Positions 8,778 through 17,337 of a DNA stretch of 64,000 nt are shown piece by piece. Every line of letters begins with the position of its first letter. The first letter of the stretch is position 1. The translations under genes were made by a program, and so were the position numbers. The notes below the pieces were generated by a model. That model was not told where the DNA came from. It did no database searches and saw only the letters and a list, made by a program, of their open reading frames with translations. The stretch comes from an uncultured Lachnospiraceae bacterium (GTDB taxonomy: Bacteria; Bacillota; Clostridia; Lachnospirales; Lachnospiraceae), in the NCBI GenBank assembly GCA_910577165.1, contig CAJTLX010000003.1:84454-148453 (forward strand), read 5' to 3'.

Positions 8778-9482
8778 TCACTCCGCATAAAATTTTATAA
8801 ACCTTAGATTGACCTCCTCCCGCAGTCTGCGCGAGAGCGGAACACACTCCCCGCCGTCAAGATGTATCTCCGCTCTGCCAACACTGCGAACATAGCGCAA
8901 ATTTACGATATAGGAACGATGGCAGGAAATAAAATCCGCAGTCAGCTTTCTAAAAAATTCTCCGATTCCTTCAGCACAGATAAACACGGAACCATTTCGT
9001 ATATGCACCTGTGTTTTTTTTCCGGTTGCCTCGCAATAAAGAATCTCTTCTGGTGCAAGATGGGAAATTCCCTCCTCGCCCAAAAGCACCAGATTCCCCC
9101 TGTCTTTTCTGCGGCGCACAAAGCGATCGAGTACCGCAAAAAGCTTTTCGCGGGAAATGGGCTTTAACAGGTAATGTAATGCTTCCACATCATAGCCTTC
9201 ACTCATATAATCCGAGTACCCTGTGACAAAGATAATCGGCAGCATATCCCCCCGCAAACGCAGTTCCTTTGCCAGTTCCACTCCATTTCGCGCTCCCATC
9301 TCGATATCGAGCAAAAGCAGATCACAGGGGCAGTCAACATAGGAGAACAAAAAATTTTCCGCGCTCGTATATGTCTGAATATTTAACATATACCCGCGCT
9401 CCATTTCCCATTCGGAAAGAAGGCGGGTAAATTCTCTAAGTAGTGCATTGTCATCATCACATATCGCCACCGTAAGCAACAT
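8778..9482 (-). CDS. LytTR-family response regulator
   Basis: A 234-residue protein. The receiver domain (1-~120) shows the acidic pair DDD, phosphoacceptor Asp in LLLLDIEMG, and Thr/Lys in FVTGYSDY and LLKPI. The C-terminal LytTR DNA-binding domain includes EILYCEATGKKTQVHI, FISCHRSYIVNL and VPLSRR. ATG 9482 has AAGGGGGATGAA before it and was preferred over the longer frame. It lies 10 bp after the upstream kinase stop and 3 bp before the GHKL kinase. Confidence 0.88.
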   Translation of the reverse strand: MLLTVAICDDDNALLREFTRLLSEWEMERGYMLNIQTYTSAENFLFSYVDCPCDLLLLDIEMGARNGVELAKELRLRGDMLPIIFVTGYSDYMSEGYDVEALHYLLKPISREKLFAVLDRFVRRRKDRGNLVLLGEEGISHLAPEEILYCEATGKKTQVHIRNGSVFICAEGIGEFFRKLTADFISCHRSYIVNLRYVRSVGRAEIHLDGGECVPLSRRLREEVNLRFIKFYAE

Positions 9483-9492
9483 TTCATCCCCC

Positions 9493-10992
9493 TTATACAT
9501 GTGCGTCCAGCTCGCACCAGAATTCCACGCCGCCCTTATGGTTTACTACCCCGCATTCTCTGTTATGTGAAGACATAATCGCCTTGACAATGGAAAGCCC
9601 GATACCGCTGCCGCCATACTCTCTGGTACGCGCTTTGTCCACTTTGTAAAATTTGATCCACACCTTATCAAGCTCCTCCTCCGGAATGCGTTCCCCCGTA
9701 TTGTAAACGGCAACACGCACCACATCCCCCTTACGGATCAACTTGATCTCGATAATATTTGCCCCGGAAACGTGATTTAGGGCATTGCTTACGTAGTTGG
9801 TGATCACTTCCTCAATCATATATTCATCCGCCCAGACATAGACCGGCTCCATCTCCTCGAAGATCATTCGCACCTGTTTTTGTCTGACTAAAATATCAAC
9901 GGACTGCAAGATAGAACGAATCAGTGCCACCAGGTCAAACCGCTCCATCTCCACTTGATTTTTCCCGAACTCAATCTGATTTAAGGTCAGAAGTTTTTTT
10001 ACCATCTTATTCATCTTTTGTGCTTCGTCAATAATCACATCACAGTAAAACTGTCTGCTCTCTGCATCTTCGCTGATATTATCTAAAAGCCCTTCCGCGT
10101 ACCCCTGAATCAGGGCGATCGGTGTTTTTAATTCATGTGTCACATTGGACAAAAAATCCTTGCGCATCTCATCAATCTGAATCTTGTTCTGGATATCCGA
10201 AGAAAGTTCATTGTTCGCGCTTTTTAATTCTGAGATCGTCTGTTCAAGACGTTCGGACAACTCGTTCATACTATTTCCCAGAATTGCAATCTCATCTCTA
10301 GTCTTTCCTCTGTACTTTACATCAAAGTCAAGTTCCGACATTTTCTTAGAAATATTTGCCAATTCCAGAATTGGTTTTGTAAAATTTTTACTGATAAAAA
10401 ATATTACGATCGATCCGAGTACCGCTACAACAATTCCAACGTAGGCCAAAAAACGACTGGCAATTCCCGCACTTTCCTGGATGCTCTCATAATTTGTCCG
10501 AATAAAAATTTCCACACCGTTTTCCATTACCCCATATAGATCAATATAATTTGCATTCTGATACTTATCATATTGGGAATAGACATCATACTCCCCATTC
10601 GAATACAAAAATTCAACATTCGTGATCCCATAACCCGGATTAATTCCATATACATAAGTGATACGTGAATAGTTCATACGCTCCTGGGCTTTTTTTGAAC
10701 TGTTCAAACAAACCACTAATAAATCCTGAATAATATAGACATCAATATTGTTTCCGGACGAAATCTCGTTTAAATGGTCAACCTGCTCGTCTGTAAATTT
10801 CAAGATGGGATCTATCTGACCCTCCAAAAGCAGATGCTTCACTTCCTCATAACTGCTGCCAAGCGTGCTGATCTTGGTCTGTCGATAATAATCCCCAAGA
10901 AATCCCTTATTTAATATCCAGCACAACAGAATCATCATCGCCATGCAGGTGACAAGAACAAATGTGATTTTAAATCGCAGAGAATGCCTCAT
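9493..10992 (-). CDS. HAMP-containing sensor histidine kinase
   Basis: About 499 residues: a membrane helix near the start, an extracellular sensor region (~35-160), a second helix, a HAMP linker, a HisKA motif with His in VTHELKTPIALIQGYAEG, and a HATPase with N box YVSNALNHV and G boxes GSGIGLSIV. This is the classic OmpR-partner kinase layout. The ATG at 10992, 4 bp after the regulator stop, is likelier than the TTG at 11019. The ligand is unknown. It is cotranscribed with its regulator and with a second, LytTR-type pair. Confidence 0.88.
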   Translation of the reverse strand: MRHSLRFKITFVLVTCMAMMILLCWILNKGFLGDYYRQTKISTLGSSYEEVKHLLLEGQIDPILKFTDEQVDHLNEISSGNNIDVYIIQDLLVVCLNSSKKAQERMNYSRITYVYGINPGYGITNVEFLYSNGEYDVYSQYDKYQNANYIDLYGVMENGVEIFIRTNYESIQESAGIASRFLAYVGIVVAVLGSIVIFFISKNFTKPILELANISKKMSELDFDVKYRGKTRDEIAILGNSMNELSERLEQTISELKSANNELSSDIQNKIQIDEMRKDFLSNVTHELKTPIALIQGYAEGLLDNISEDAESRQFYCDVIIDEAQKMNKMVKKLLTLNQIEFGKNQVEMERFDLVALIRSILQSVDILVRQKQVRMIFEEMEPVYVWADEYMIEEVITNYVSNALNHVSGANIIEIKLIRKGDVVRVAVYNTGERIPEEELDKVWIKFYKVDKARTREYGGSGIGLSIVKAIMSSHNRECGVVNHKGGVEFWCELDAHV

Positions 10993-10996
10993 TTTT

Positions 10997-11680
10997 TTAT
11001 TTTTCCTGCGCCGCTTCAAATTTATATCCCATCCCCCAGATTGTCTTGATATAATCGCCTTTTTTGCCCATCTTGCTGCGCAACTTCTTTACGTGGGTAT
11101 CGATTGTGCGCGCGTCACCAAAATAGTCATAATTCCAGACATTGTTTAAGATTTTCTCGCGTGAGAGTGCCACTCCCTTATTGAGCATAAAATAAGTCAG
11201 AAGTTCAAATTCTTTAACGGACAAATCGATCTCCTCCCCGTCAATAGTGACCCGATGTGCCGTCTTATCAATGAGAATTCCTCCCTCCTCAAGCCCCCCC
11301 TCTTCCGACTGCATTGTTCTGCGCAAAACAGCATCCACGCGCGCGACCAGGATTTTGGGGCTGAACGGCTTTGATATGTACTCGTCCACTCCCATCTCAA
11401 AGCCCATCAGTTCATCCCGCTCGTCACTTTTTGCCGTCAGCATAATGATCGGCACCTTGGAGTACTGACGAATTTCTCGGCATAACTGCCAGCCATCCAT
11501 CTTTGGCATCATCACATCCGAGATTACTAACGCGACATCATTTTGCTGAAAGAAAATATCCAGTGCCTCCTCTCCATTTTCCGCCTCAATCACAAAATAC
11601 CCGCTCTTTGTCAAAAAATCCCTGACCAGCTTGCGCATACGGCTCTCATCATCCACTACAAGGATCTTTAACTGTCCCAT
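10997..11680 (-). CDS. OmpR/PhoB-family response regulator
   Basis: A 227-residue protein. Receiver: VVDDESRMRKLV, phosphoacceptor in VISDVMMPKMDGW, Thr in IMLTAKSDE, Lys in YISKPFSP. The effector is a winged helix with ELLTYFMLNKGVALSREKIL and ARTIDTHVKKLRSKMG. The ATG at 11680 follows AAGGGGGG with a 6-base spacer; the frame extends upstream but the extension has no domain match. First gene of the four-gene signalling operon; its own upstream target sites were not identified. Confidence 0.9.
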   Translation of the reverse strand: MGQLKILVVDDESRMRKLVRDFLTKSGYFVIEAENGEEALDIFFQQNDVALVISDVMMPKMDGWQLCREIRQYSKVPIIMLTAKSDERDELMGFEMGVDEYISKPFSPKILVARVDAVLRRTMQSEEGGLEEGGILIDKTAHRVTIDGEEIDLSVKEFELLTYFMLNKGVALSREKILNNVWNYDYFGDARTIDTHVKKLRSKMGKKGDYIKTIWGMGYKFEAAQEK

Positions 11681-11736
11681 AAAATGCCCCCCTTCTCCGC
11701 ATTCTACTTTTATACTGCTGCCTTTATTGTTGAAAA

Positions 11737-12318
11737 TTATTGTCCTTCTAGCGAAATTCCAAGTTCGCGCTCGCGCTTTTCCACCGCTTCCTCGCGCTGT
11801 CTTAATTCCTGCTCCCACGCGGCGTACTTATTTTGAAGCTTAACCTCCGCATCCACAAAAGGCGTATTTGGTCCAAATATGGTGATCAGAAACATTGCAC
11901 CAATCACCACAATCAAAAAAAATATTACAATCCTTGTGTTCCTGAGTTTACCTTTGTAATAACTCACCAACATCTGATTCTTCTCCTGTGTTTTTTCCTG
12001 CATTTCCTTAGAAAAAAGTTCCGCGCTTTTTTTTCTTTTTCGCGGCAAGGTAATCGGAACTTTTGGAATTTCCCCCACATCCTTTCCCGATCGCAGCAGA
12101 TCTTTTTGCAGCTGCATCAGAAAAGTAATTCCGACCGGCGTGATAAATGTCTTTTTTTCTACCAGTCCACAGTATACTTTATATACTGTCTGCATATCCG
12201 AAAGATTTGTTTTCGCCCGAATATACTGAATGGACTCTTCCTCCCTCTTTGCCTCATCCCACTCTGCCTTTGTCTCAAAGGAATATCCATCCACAACAAA
12301 ACGCTCTTTTTCTTTCAT
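11737..12318 (-). CDS. hypothetical single-pass membrane protein with C-terminal coiled coil
   Basis: 193 residues, no family recognised. The N-terminal half is soluble and charged (ERFVVDGYSFETKAEWDEAK), followed by a Lys/Arg-rich stretch, one membrane helix near residues 130-150 (IVIFFLIVVIGAMFLITIF), and a heptad-like tail (KYAAWEQELRQREEAVEKR). Such a layout suggests a cytoplasmic domain tethered to the membrane with an external coiled coil. It lies upstream of the signalling operon and downstream of the cyclophilin gene, in the same direction. Confidence 0.6.
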   Translation of the reverse strand: MKEKERFVVDGYSFETKAEWDEAKREEESIQYIRAKTNLSDMQTVYKVYCGLVEKKTFITPVGITFLMQLQKDLLRSGKDVGEIPKVPITLPRKRKKSAELFSKEMQEKTQEKNQMLVSYYKGKLRNTRIVIFFLIVVIGAMFLITIFGPNTPFVDAEVKLQNKYAAWEQELRQREEAVEKRERELGISLEGQ

Positions 12319-12364
12319 GATATTCTCCCCGCCAGATCACTCAAATTTTCTTCTTTGGTTTGCC

Positions 12365-13222
12365 CTATTTGTCCGCTGAATACTCCAGTACCTCGATCGA
12401 GTCAATCACCACCGAGGTAAGCGGTCTGCTGTTATCGTCCGTCTGAACACCCGCGATCGCGTCCAATACTTCATACCCCTCTAAAACCTGTCCAAATACG
12501 GTATGGTGCTCATACAGCCAAGGTGTTCCCCCATACAACTCATATCGCTCCACTTCCTCATCCGTCAGATCGGTATCATATCCCACTTTAATATAGTCTT
12601 TTAACGTCATTTCATACTCTGCGTCCAAAAGTGTTTTCATCTGTAAAATTGAGTCCGCATCCGCCTGAACAATAAAAAACTGACTTCCGTTAGTGTCTGC
12701 TTTTGCAGTGTTTGCCATACAGAGCGCGCCGCGGTAAGGATGCAGTTTCCCGGAGAATTCATCCGCAAAATTCTCTCCCCAGATGCTCTCCCCTCCCATT
12801 CCGGTTCCATCCGGATCGCCGCCCTGAATCATAAAATCATCTATCACGCGGTGAAAGGTAACTCCATTATAATATCCATCCTTTGCATGGGTGAGAAAAT
12901 TTTCCACGGCAAGTGGTGCCTCATTTTGGAAAAATTTTACTGTTATCGTTCCATATTCCTTCACATTGATGCGGGCATAGGTCTCCCCCTCCGACAGATC
13001 TTCGAACTGGTAAAGCTTCTTTGCTTCATCGGTAAGTGCTGGCTCCATCCTCTTTTCCGGAGACAGATCCCCGCCAGTATCCGGTGTCGGACTTCCCCCC
13101 TGTGTGGATGGTGTCGGTGAGGGTGCTTCCCCCTCCTCCTTCTTCTCACAGCCTCCAAAGGTAAGTCCAGCAGCTAAAATTCCCGTTGCACATAAAAATA
13201 AAAATTTTCTCTCCAATCTCAA
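12365..13222 (-). CDS. cyclophilin-type peptidyl-prolyl isomerase lipoprotein
   Basis: About 285 residues with a lipoprotein signal (LERKFLFLCATGILAAG ... GGC), a Pro/Thr/Ser-rich spacer and a cyclophilin domain: VTFHRVIDDFMIQGGD, GMGGESIWGENF, ANTAKADTNGSQFFI. It would catalyse proline cis-trans isomerisation outside the cell, helping secreted proteins fold. I place the start at TTG 13222 because AGAGGA lies 8 bases ahead and the signal peptide begins there; the frame stays open to 13366 but that extension would bury the signal. Loop insertion after the GSQFFI motif is longer than in minimal cyclophilins. Confidence 0.82.
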   Translation of the reverse strand: MRLERKFLFLCATGILAAGLTFGGCEKKEEGEAPSPTPSTQGGSPTPDTGGDLSPEKRMEPALTDEAKKLYQFEDLSEGETYARINVKEYGTITVKFFQNEAPLAVENFLTHAKDGYYNGVTFHRVIDDFMIQGGDPDGTGMGGESIWGENFADEFSGKLHPYRGALCMANTAKADTNGSQFFIVQADADSILQMKTLLDAEYEMTLKDYIKVGYDTDLTDEEVERYELYGGTPWLYEHHTVFGQVLEGYEVLDAIAGVQTDDNSRPLTSVVIDSIEVLEYSADK

Positions 13223-13392
13223 AACCTCATTTCCTCTAATCTCGCAAACTTCTCCTGCCGGATAATGTACCGGGAAGGGCGGAGAGCAAACCTCATCCGC
13301 CCTCGCAGTAATATCATAGTGCTTTTTCTTAAATTCTACAAGTATTTCCCTGTGAAACCTTTTCAAAAATTTTATGAAAAATCCGTGAAGCT

Positions 13393-14379
13393 TTAGTGAA
13401 CTTTCACCTCATTTACCAGTTCCTTCCCGGCAAAAAAGTCGCTGAGATTGCGCAGCGTCACTTCCGCGATATTGCCAAGTGCCTCCGCAGTCAAAAACGC
13501 CTGATGCGAGGTAACTACTACATTTGGCATGGAAATCAAGCGCGCTAACACATCATCCTGCATAATTCGGTCAGAGCGATCCTCGTAAAAGAAATCCGTT
13601 TCCTCCTCGTACACATCAAGCCCCGCCGCACCGATCTTGTGCGCCTTGATTCCCTCAAGCAATGCCTCGCTGTCAATTAAAGCACCCCTGGACGTATTGA
13701 TTAGGATCACCCCATCCCTCATCTTTGCAATGGTATCCGTGTTAATAATATGCTTGGTTTCCTTTGTCAGCGGACAGTGAAGCGAGATCACACTCGAATC
13801 ACGGCAGAGGGTATCCATATCCACATAGGTCACGCCCTCGCGCGGCATTGGGTAGGGATCAAATGCCAGAACCTTCATTCCAAAGCCCATACAGAGATCG
13901 ATAAAAGCCTGCCCAATCTTTCCCGTCCCCACCACGCCGATTGTCTTGCCGTGAAAATCAAAACCGGTCAAGCCATTTAAACTAAAATTATATTCCCTTG
14001 TGCGGTTGTAAGCGCGGTGTAATTTTCGATTCAGCATCAGTGCCATCCCCATCGCGTGTTCTGCAACCGCATACGGGGAATATGCCGGAACGCGCAGAAT
14101 ATGAATGCGGTCTTTTGCTGCGGAGAAATCTATATTATTGTATCCGGCACAGCGCATTCCCACCACGCGAATTCCAAGTCCATACAATCGTTCTAAGGTC
14201 AGCGCGTCCAGCGTATCATTGACAAATGCCACGACCGCGTCACTTCCCTCCGCCATGCGCGCTGTATGCTTATTTAATTTCTCCTCATAATAATTGATCG
14301 TAAAGTCATACTGTTCTTTCTGCTTGTCAAAAAAATATTTGTCATAAGGCTTGGTGTCGTAAAAACTGATAATCTTCAT
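13393..14379 (-). CDS. D-lactate dehydrogenase-like D-2-hydroxyacid dehydrogenase
   Basis: A 328-residue NAD-dependent enzyme of the D-isomer 2-hydroxyacid dehydrogenase family. Cofactor motif GVVGTGKIGQAF, then LHCPLTKET, catalytic Arg in INTSRGALID, Glu in EEETDF and His in VVTSHQAFLT. Length and MRCAGYNNID segment favour the fermentative D-lactate dehydrogenase group, reducing pyruvate to D-lactate. ATG at 14379 has GAGG 9 bases upstream; the ATG at 14394 has none. Cytoplasmic, probably monocistronic. Confidence 0.87.
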   Translation of the reverse strand: MKIISFYDTKPYDKYFFDKQKEQYDFTINYYEEKLNKHTARMAEGSDAVVAFVNDTLDALTLERLYGLGIRVVGMRCAGYNNIDFSAAKDRIHILRVPAYSPYAVAEHAMGMALMLNRKLHRAYNRTREYNFSLNGLTGFDFHGKTIGVVGTGKIGQAFIDLCMGFGMKVLAFDPYPMPREGVTYVDMDTLCRDSSVISLHCPLTKETKHIINTDTIAKMRDGVILINTSRGALIDSEALLEGIKAHKIGAAGLDVYEEETDFFYEDRSDRIMQDDVLARLISMPNVVVTSHQAFLTAEALGNIAEVTLRNLSDFFAGKELVNEVKVH

Positions 14380-14448
14380 CTTTGAATACCTCATTTCTTA
14401 AAAAATTGTTAAAAAGATTCTATATTATTTTTTACGGGAAGCGCGGAT

Positions 14449-15417
14449 TTATTCGGCATTTTTTTGTTGTGTCGAGATATCCAGTGTATTTCCGTCGGTT
14501 TTTATCGTGATTGTCCCCATCACATCTGTCCGATAAATCTGCATATCCATATCCACAAAACGCGCGATCACTTCCGCGTGCGGATGACCGTACTTATTGT
14601 CCACACCACAGCTAATAATCGCGTAGGCTGGATTTACCACCTTTAAAAATGCCTCTGAGTTAGAAGTTTCGCTGCCGTGGTGCCCCGCCTGAAAAACATC
14701 CACATCGGGCAGTGTGCCAAGCTCTAGCATCTGCTTTTCGCTCTCTTCCTCCGCGTCGCCGGTAAAAAGAAATTTTTCTTTTCCAAAGGTCACGACAAGC
14801 GCGGCAGAATAATTGTTCGTATTGTCATACTCTACTTCGCACGGTGCGAAAATTTCGACTAAAGCATTGCCAAACTCAAAGGAAACACCGGGTTTTGGTA
14901 CGATAATCGTCGCGCCGCTCTCCTTTACTGCACTTTTAAAATCCTCGTAGATCTTAGTATCCTTATCCTCCTCACTGAATATGATGTTCTTTACCTTAAA
15001 TGCGCGGATCACCTTGGGAAGTCCTCCAATATGATCTTCATGGCTGTGTGTTGCGACTATGTAATCAAACTCCTTGATCCCTAAATCTTCTGCCGCCTCA
15101 ATCACTTCCTTCGCACTTCCGCGCCCACCCCCGTCAATCATCATTGCGTGTTCTCCACACTGCAAGATTGTACAGTCCGCTTGCCCGACATCTAAGTAAG
15201 TGACAACTAACTTCTCTCCACCCGTATCACGAAATCCTTCCTGCGAGTCCGAGGTCCCGGAAAAAAGCTCCGTTAAGCCCTCTGGCAGTTCTTTTCCAAA
15301 AATCAGGGACAACAGCACAATAATAATCCCGATAATGCTAGTAAGAAGCTTCTTTTTGCCGCCGGTTAAATTTGTACCTTCTGGTTTCTTTTCTGGTGAA
15401 TTATCTTTTTCACTCAT
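14449..15417 (-). CDS. stand-alone ComEC-like MBL-fold hydrolase
   Basis: 322 residues: a short cytoplasmic tail, one membrane helix (LLTSIIGIIIVLLSLIFG, ~25-42), then a metallo-beta-lactamase domain outside. Its motifs match the C-terminal domain of the DNA uptake protein ComEC: LDVGQADCTIL, MIDGGG, the metal motif THSHEDHIGG, FTGDAEEESE and QAGHHGS. The ComEC channel domain is missing, so this is not the uptake channel itself; relatives are extracellular nucleases or hydrolases of unknown target. AAAGGGGGAAC precedes the ATG. Its promoter carries two LexA boxes, so it is probably induced by DNA damage. Confidence 0.85.
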   Translation of the reverse strand: MSEKDNSPEKKPEGTNLTGGKKKLLTSIIGIIIVLLSLIFGKELPEGLTELFSGTSDSQEGFRDTGGEKLVVTYLDVGQADCTILQCGEHAMMIDGGGRGSAKEVIEAAEDLGIKEFDYIVATHSHEDHIGGLPKVIRAFKVKNIIFSEEDKDTKIYEDFKSAVKESGATIIVPKPGVSFEFGNALVEIFAPCEVEYDNTNNYSAALVVTFGKEKFLFTGDAEEESEKQMLELGTLPDVDVFQAGHHGSETSNSEAFLKVVNPAYAIISCGVDNKYGHPHAEVIARFVDMDMQIYRTDVMGTITIKTDGNTLDISTQQKNAE

Positions 15418-15463
15418 GTCAGTTCCCCCTTTTTATATCTCATGTTTCCTGCTTATTTATATT

Positions 15464-15529
15464 CGAACATCGGTTCGAACATACGTTCTTTTTATATATT
15501 ATTATACCTCTTTGACAGGAAAAAGTCAA
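15464..15529 (-). promoter_or_regulatory. LexA-controlled promoter: two overlapping SOS boxes plus -10/-35
   Basis: Reading toward the ComEC-like gene, TTGACT (15524-15529) and TATAAT (15501-15506) are separated by 17 bp. Directly after the -10 lie two boxes of the Gram-positive LexA form CGAAC-N4-GTTCG: one at 15476-15489 (CGAACATACGTTCT) and one at 15464-15477 (CGAACATCGGTTCG), sharing two bases. LexA bound here would cover the transcription start and block initiation until RecA is activated. The match is by eye to the Bacillus/Clostridium consensus. Confidence 0.85.
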
Positions 15530-15572
15530 TCATATGATATTTTTTGTTGATGTCAGAGCAGAAAAATATTTT

Positions 15573-15688
15573 ACCATGTTCTCCAAGTATGGTGCCTCCG
15601 GCGGATATACATGATTTGCCAGGGTAATTGTCCTCCCGCTGGTCGGACGGCGAGTCAGCACTGGCATAATATCTGTCGATATTATACC
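15573..15688. repeat. palindromic intergenic element, family B, copy 2
   Basis: Same layout as the element at 7859-7973: ACCAT/ATGGT with an 11-base loop, identical core GCCTCCGGCGGAT, GATTTGCC/GGCGAGTC, and GGCATAATATC-TGTC-GATATTATACC. Substitutions relative to copy 1 occur as pairs (G-C to A-T in the last stem, A-T to C-G in the middle stem) or as wobbles. It marks the left border of the AT-rich island. Confidence 0.75.
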
Positions 15689-15710
15689 TTATTTGACAAA
15701 ATTATAATGT

Positions 15711-15980
15711 ATGAAAAAAGTAGTGTCTGCATTGACAAACCTCAAAAAAAATGATATATCTATTGGCAAGAAAAGGGGGAATGAGGACGTGAACATTTTA
15801 AGAACAAGCTTCGAAGCTGAAATGATTTCAGAGTTTTTAAGAACAGAATACCATTCGGAAAGATTTTCAGAACAGATCAAAAAAGCAATAAGAAAACTCT
15901 CGTTGGACGAGAGTATATTTCTGTCTCTATGTTTCCTAAACGCATACACTATCACCTCGCTTTCTAATTTGAGTTTCTAA
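15711..15980 (+). CDS. small hypothetical protein in the AT-rich island
   Basis: An open frame of up to 89 codons with no recognised family. An alternative GTG start at 15789, after AAGGGGGAATGAGGAC, would give about 63 residues. The middle (EAEMISEFLRTEYHSERFSEQIKKAIRKLSLDESI) is a charged, probably helical region that looks like protein, while the last 20 residues are hydrophobic. It stands alone before the Xre gene. It may be a fragment of a larger gene. Confidence 0.35.
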   Translation: MKKVVSALTNLKKNDISIGKKRGNEDVNILRTSFEAEMISEFLRTEYHSERFSEQIKKAIRKLSLDESIFLSLCFLNAYTITSLSNLSF

Positions 15981-16061
15981 AATTTTTCCATTATATTTTA
16001 GTTTTCCAAATTTATCAATAGTTTTTTTGCGAAAAAAATTTGAGAAAATCAAATTTTGTAG

Positions 16062-16089
16062 TTGACTTATATTGGAAGTATGATATAAT
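16062..16089 (+). promoter_or_regulatory. promoter of the Xre regulator gene
   Basis: TTGACT (16062-16067) and TATAAT (16084-16089) with a 16-bp spacer, 19 bp before the ATG. This leaves only a very short leader containing AAAAAGAGG. Confidence 0.75.
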
Positions 16090-16108
16090 TCAATAAAAAG
16101 AGGTTTTC

Positions 16109-16489
16109 ATGAAAAGTAGAATTGTCTTAGCAAGAGAATATGCAAAGTTGAACCAAAAGGAACTAGCTGGAATATTAGGAATAAGCCCTAGTACATTAAA
16201 TGGATATGAAAGAGGAAATCACGATCCTAAGTCCGATGGACTAATAAAAATAGCGAAAGCTTGTAATGTGACTACTGACTTTTTGTTAGGATTATCAGAT
16301 ATTATGAATAAAGAAGCGGACATTCAATCCAAGGCAGAAATGAATAAAATATCTTTTGAAACGGATAAGAAATTACAACAGATTATCCATTATTATAACG
16401 GAATGGATGAAACTGGAAAAGAAAACCTTGCAGAGCAAGCAGAATATTTGTTTGGGAAACATCAGGTTGCTAAAGAGAAAGAAGCATAA
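16109..16489 (+). CDS. Xre/Cro-type helix-turn-helix repressor
   Basis: A 126-residue protein whose first ~65 residues form an HTH_3 domain (LAREYAKLNQKELAGILG, SPSTLNGYERG) ending in TTDFLLGLSD, as in phage and conjugative element repressors. The C-terminal ~55 residues (TDKKLQQIIHYYNGMDETGKENL) resemble the oligomerisation tail of such repressors. Codon use is AT-rich, unlike the flanking chromosome. In context it is probably the surviving regulator of the decayed element; no operator was identified. Confidence 0.8.
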   Translation: MKSRIVLAREYAKLNQKELAGILGISPSTLNGYERGNHDPKSDGLIKIAKACNVTTDFLLGLSDIMNKEADIQSKAEMNKISFETDKKLQQIIHYYNGMDETGKENLAEQAEYLFGKHQVAKEKEA

Positions 16490-16679
16490 AAAGGGAGGGA
16501 AATTTAATTTATACTGATACATGGAAAAAAGAATGAACAGATCACCTAAGCCTATATAAAAGTATTATAAATATTTTAATAGAGATTATGATTATTTGAC
16601 CCAAAAAACAGGAACTAAAAATTTGGAAAAATGAGATCCTTCGGATGATATGAAGGGAAAATAACAAATAAGGAAAATT

Positions 16680-17136
16680 ATACACATATTACTATTAAGA
16701 AAAAAGAGATTATAGGTATACAAAATGGCAAAGCAGGAAATGTTTATATCATAAGTAACTTAGGTTCTTTTGGAGAAAATGTTTTTAAAGTTGGTATGAC
16801 AAGACGATTAGATCCACAAGAACGAGTTAATGAACTTGGTGATGCCAGTGTCCCATTTAAATTTGATGTACATAGTTTTATTTTTTCAGATGATGCTGTT
16901 GGCTTGGAAAAGAAACTTCATACTATTTTCAATAACAAATGCGTAAATAAAGTAAACATTCATAAGGAATTTTTCGTGTATCTATTGATGAATTAGAAGC
17001 TATTGTAAATGAAATAGAGCCTACCGCTGAATTTAATAAAACAATGTTAGCAACAGAATTCTGACAGTCTTTATCAACAAATGAACTATATACAAATGAA
17101 TATCATGATGATTTTAATGAAGACGAAGAAATATAA
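16680..17136 (+). pseudogene. broken DUF4041/GIY-YIG (MUG113, T5orf172-type) protein
   Basis: Translation shows NVYIISNLGSFGENVFKVGM, then DPQERVNELGDASVPFKFDV, the GIY-YIG nuclease region typical of the C-terminus of phage-type DUF4041 proteins. A one-base deletion near 16973 (after HKEFF) shifts the frame; reading resumes as VSIDELEAIVNEIEP. A TGA then interrupts EF*QSLSTNE where Arg (CGA) is expected, and the frame ends at TAA 17134-17136. The N-terminal part of the protein is absent. The gene is therefore truncated and carries two inactivating lesions. Confidence 0.7.
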
Positions 17137-17273
17137 ATATCAGCTTATAAAGTCAACATGAATTTCTCTCTGGTAATTGATTTGTTACTGGTACAACAAA
17201 ATGAGTAAAGCTTAATATAATTTCAATAGCAAAAAACGCCCGATGCACAAAAACAGCGTGAAGCAGAAAGATT

Positions 17274-17290
17274 ACCATAAGTTTTATGGT
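17274..17290. promoter_or_regulatory. palindrome upstream of the toxin-antitoxin pair
   Basis: ACCATAA-GTT-TTATGGT, a perfect 7-bp inverted repeat, lies about 48 bp before the antitoxin ATG. Type II toxin-antitoxin pairs usually repress themselves through such a site; the assignment is inference. Confidence 0.4.
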
Positions 17291-17337
17291 TGTAAAATAA
17301 TCAGGGCGCGATGGCATTTTATCGAAAGGAGAATTTT

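Noticed and set aside
14449..15417. Full competence protein ComEC
   Set aside because: Only the MBL domain is present with one helix; the channel and OB domains are absent, and nothing next to it encodes them.
15689..15955. Minus-strand 88-codon frame opposite the small hypothetical
   Set aside because: Composition looks like antisense AT-rich DNA; no initiation site. The plus-strand frame is more protein-like.
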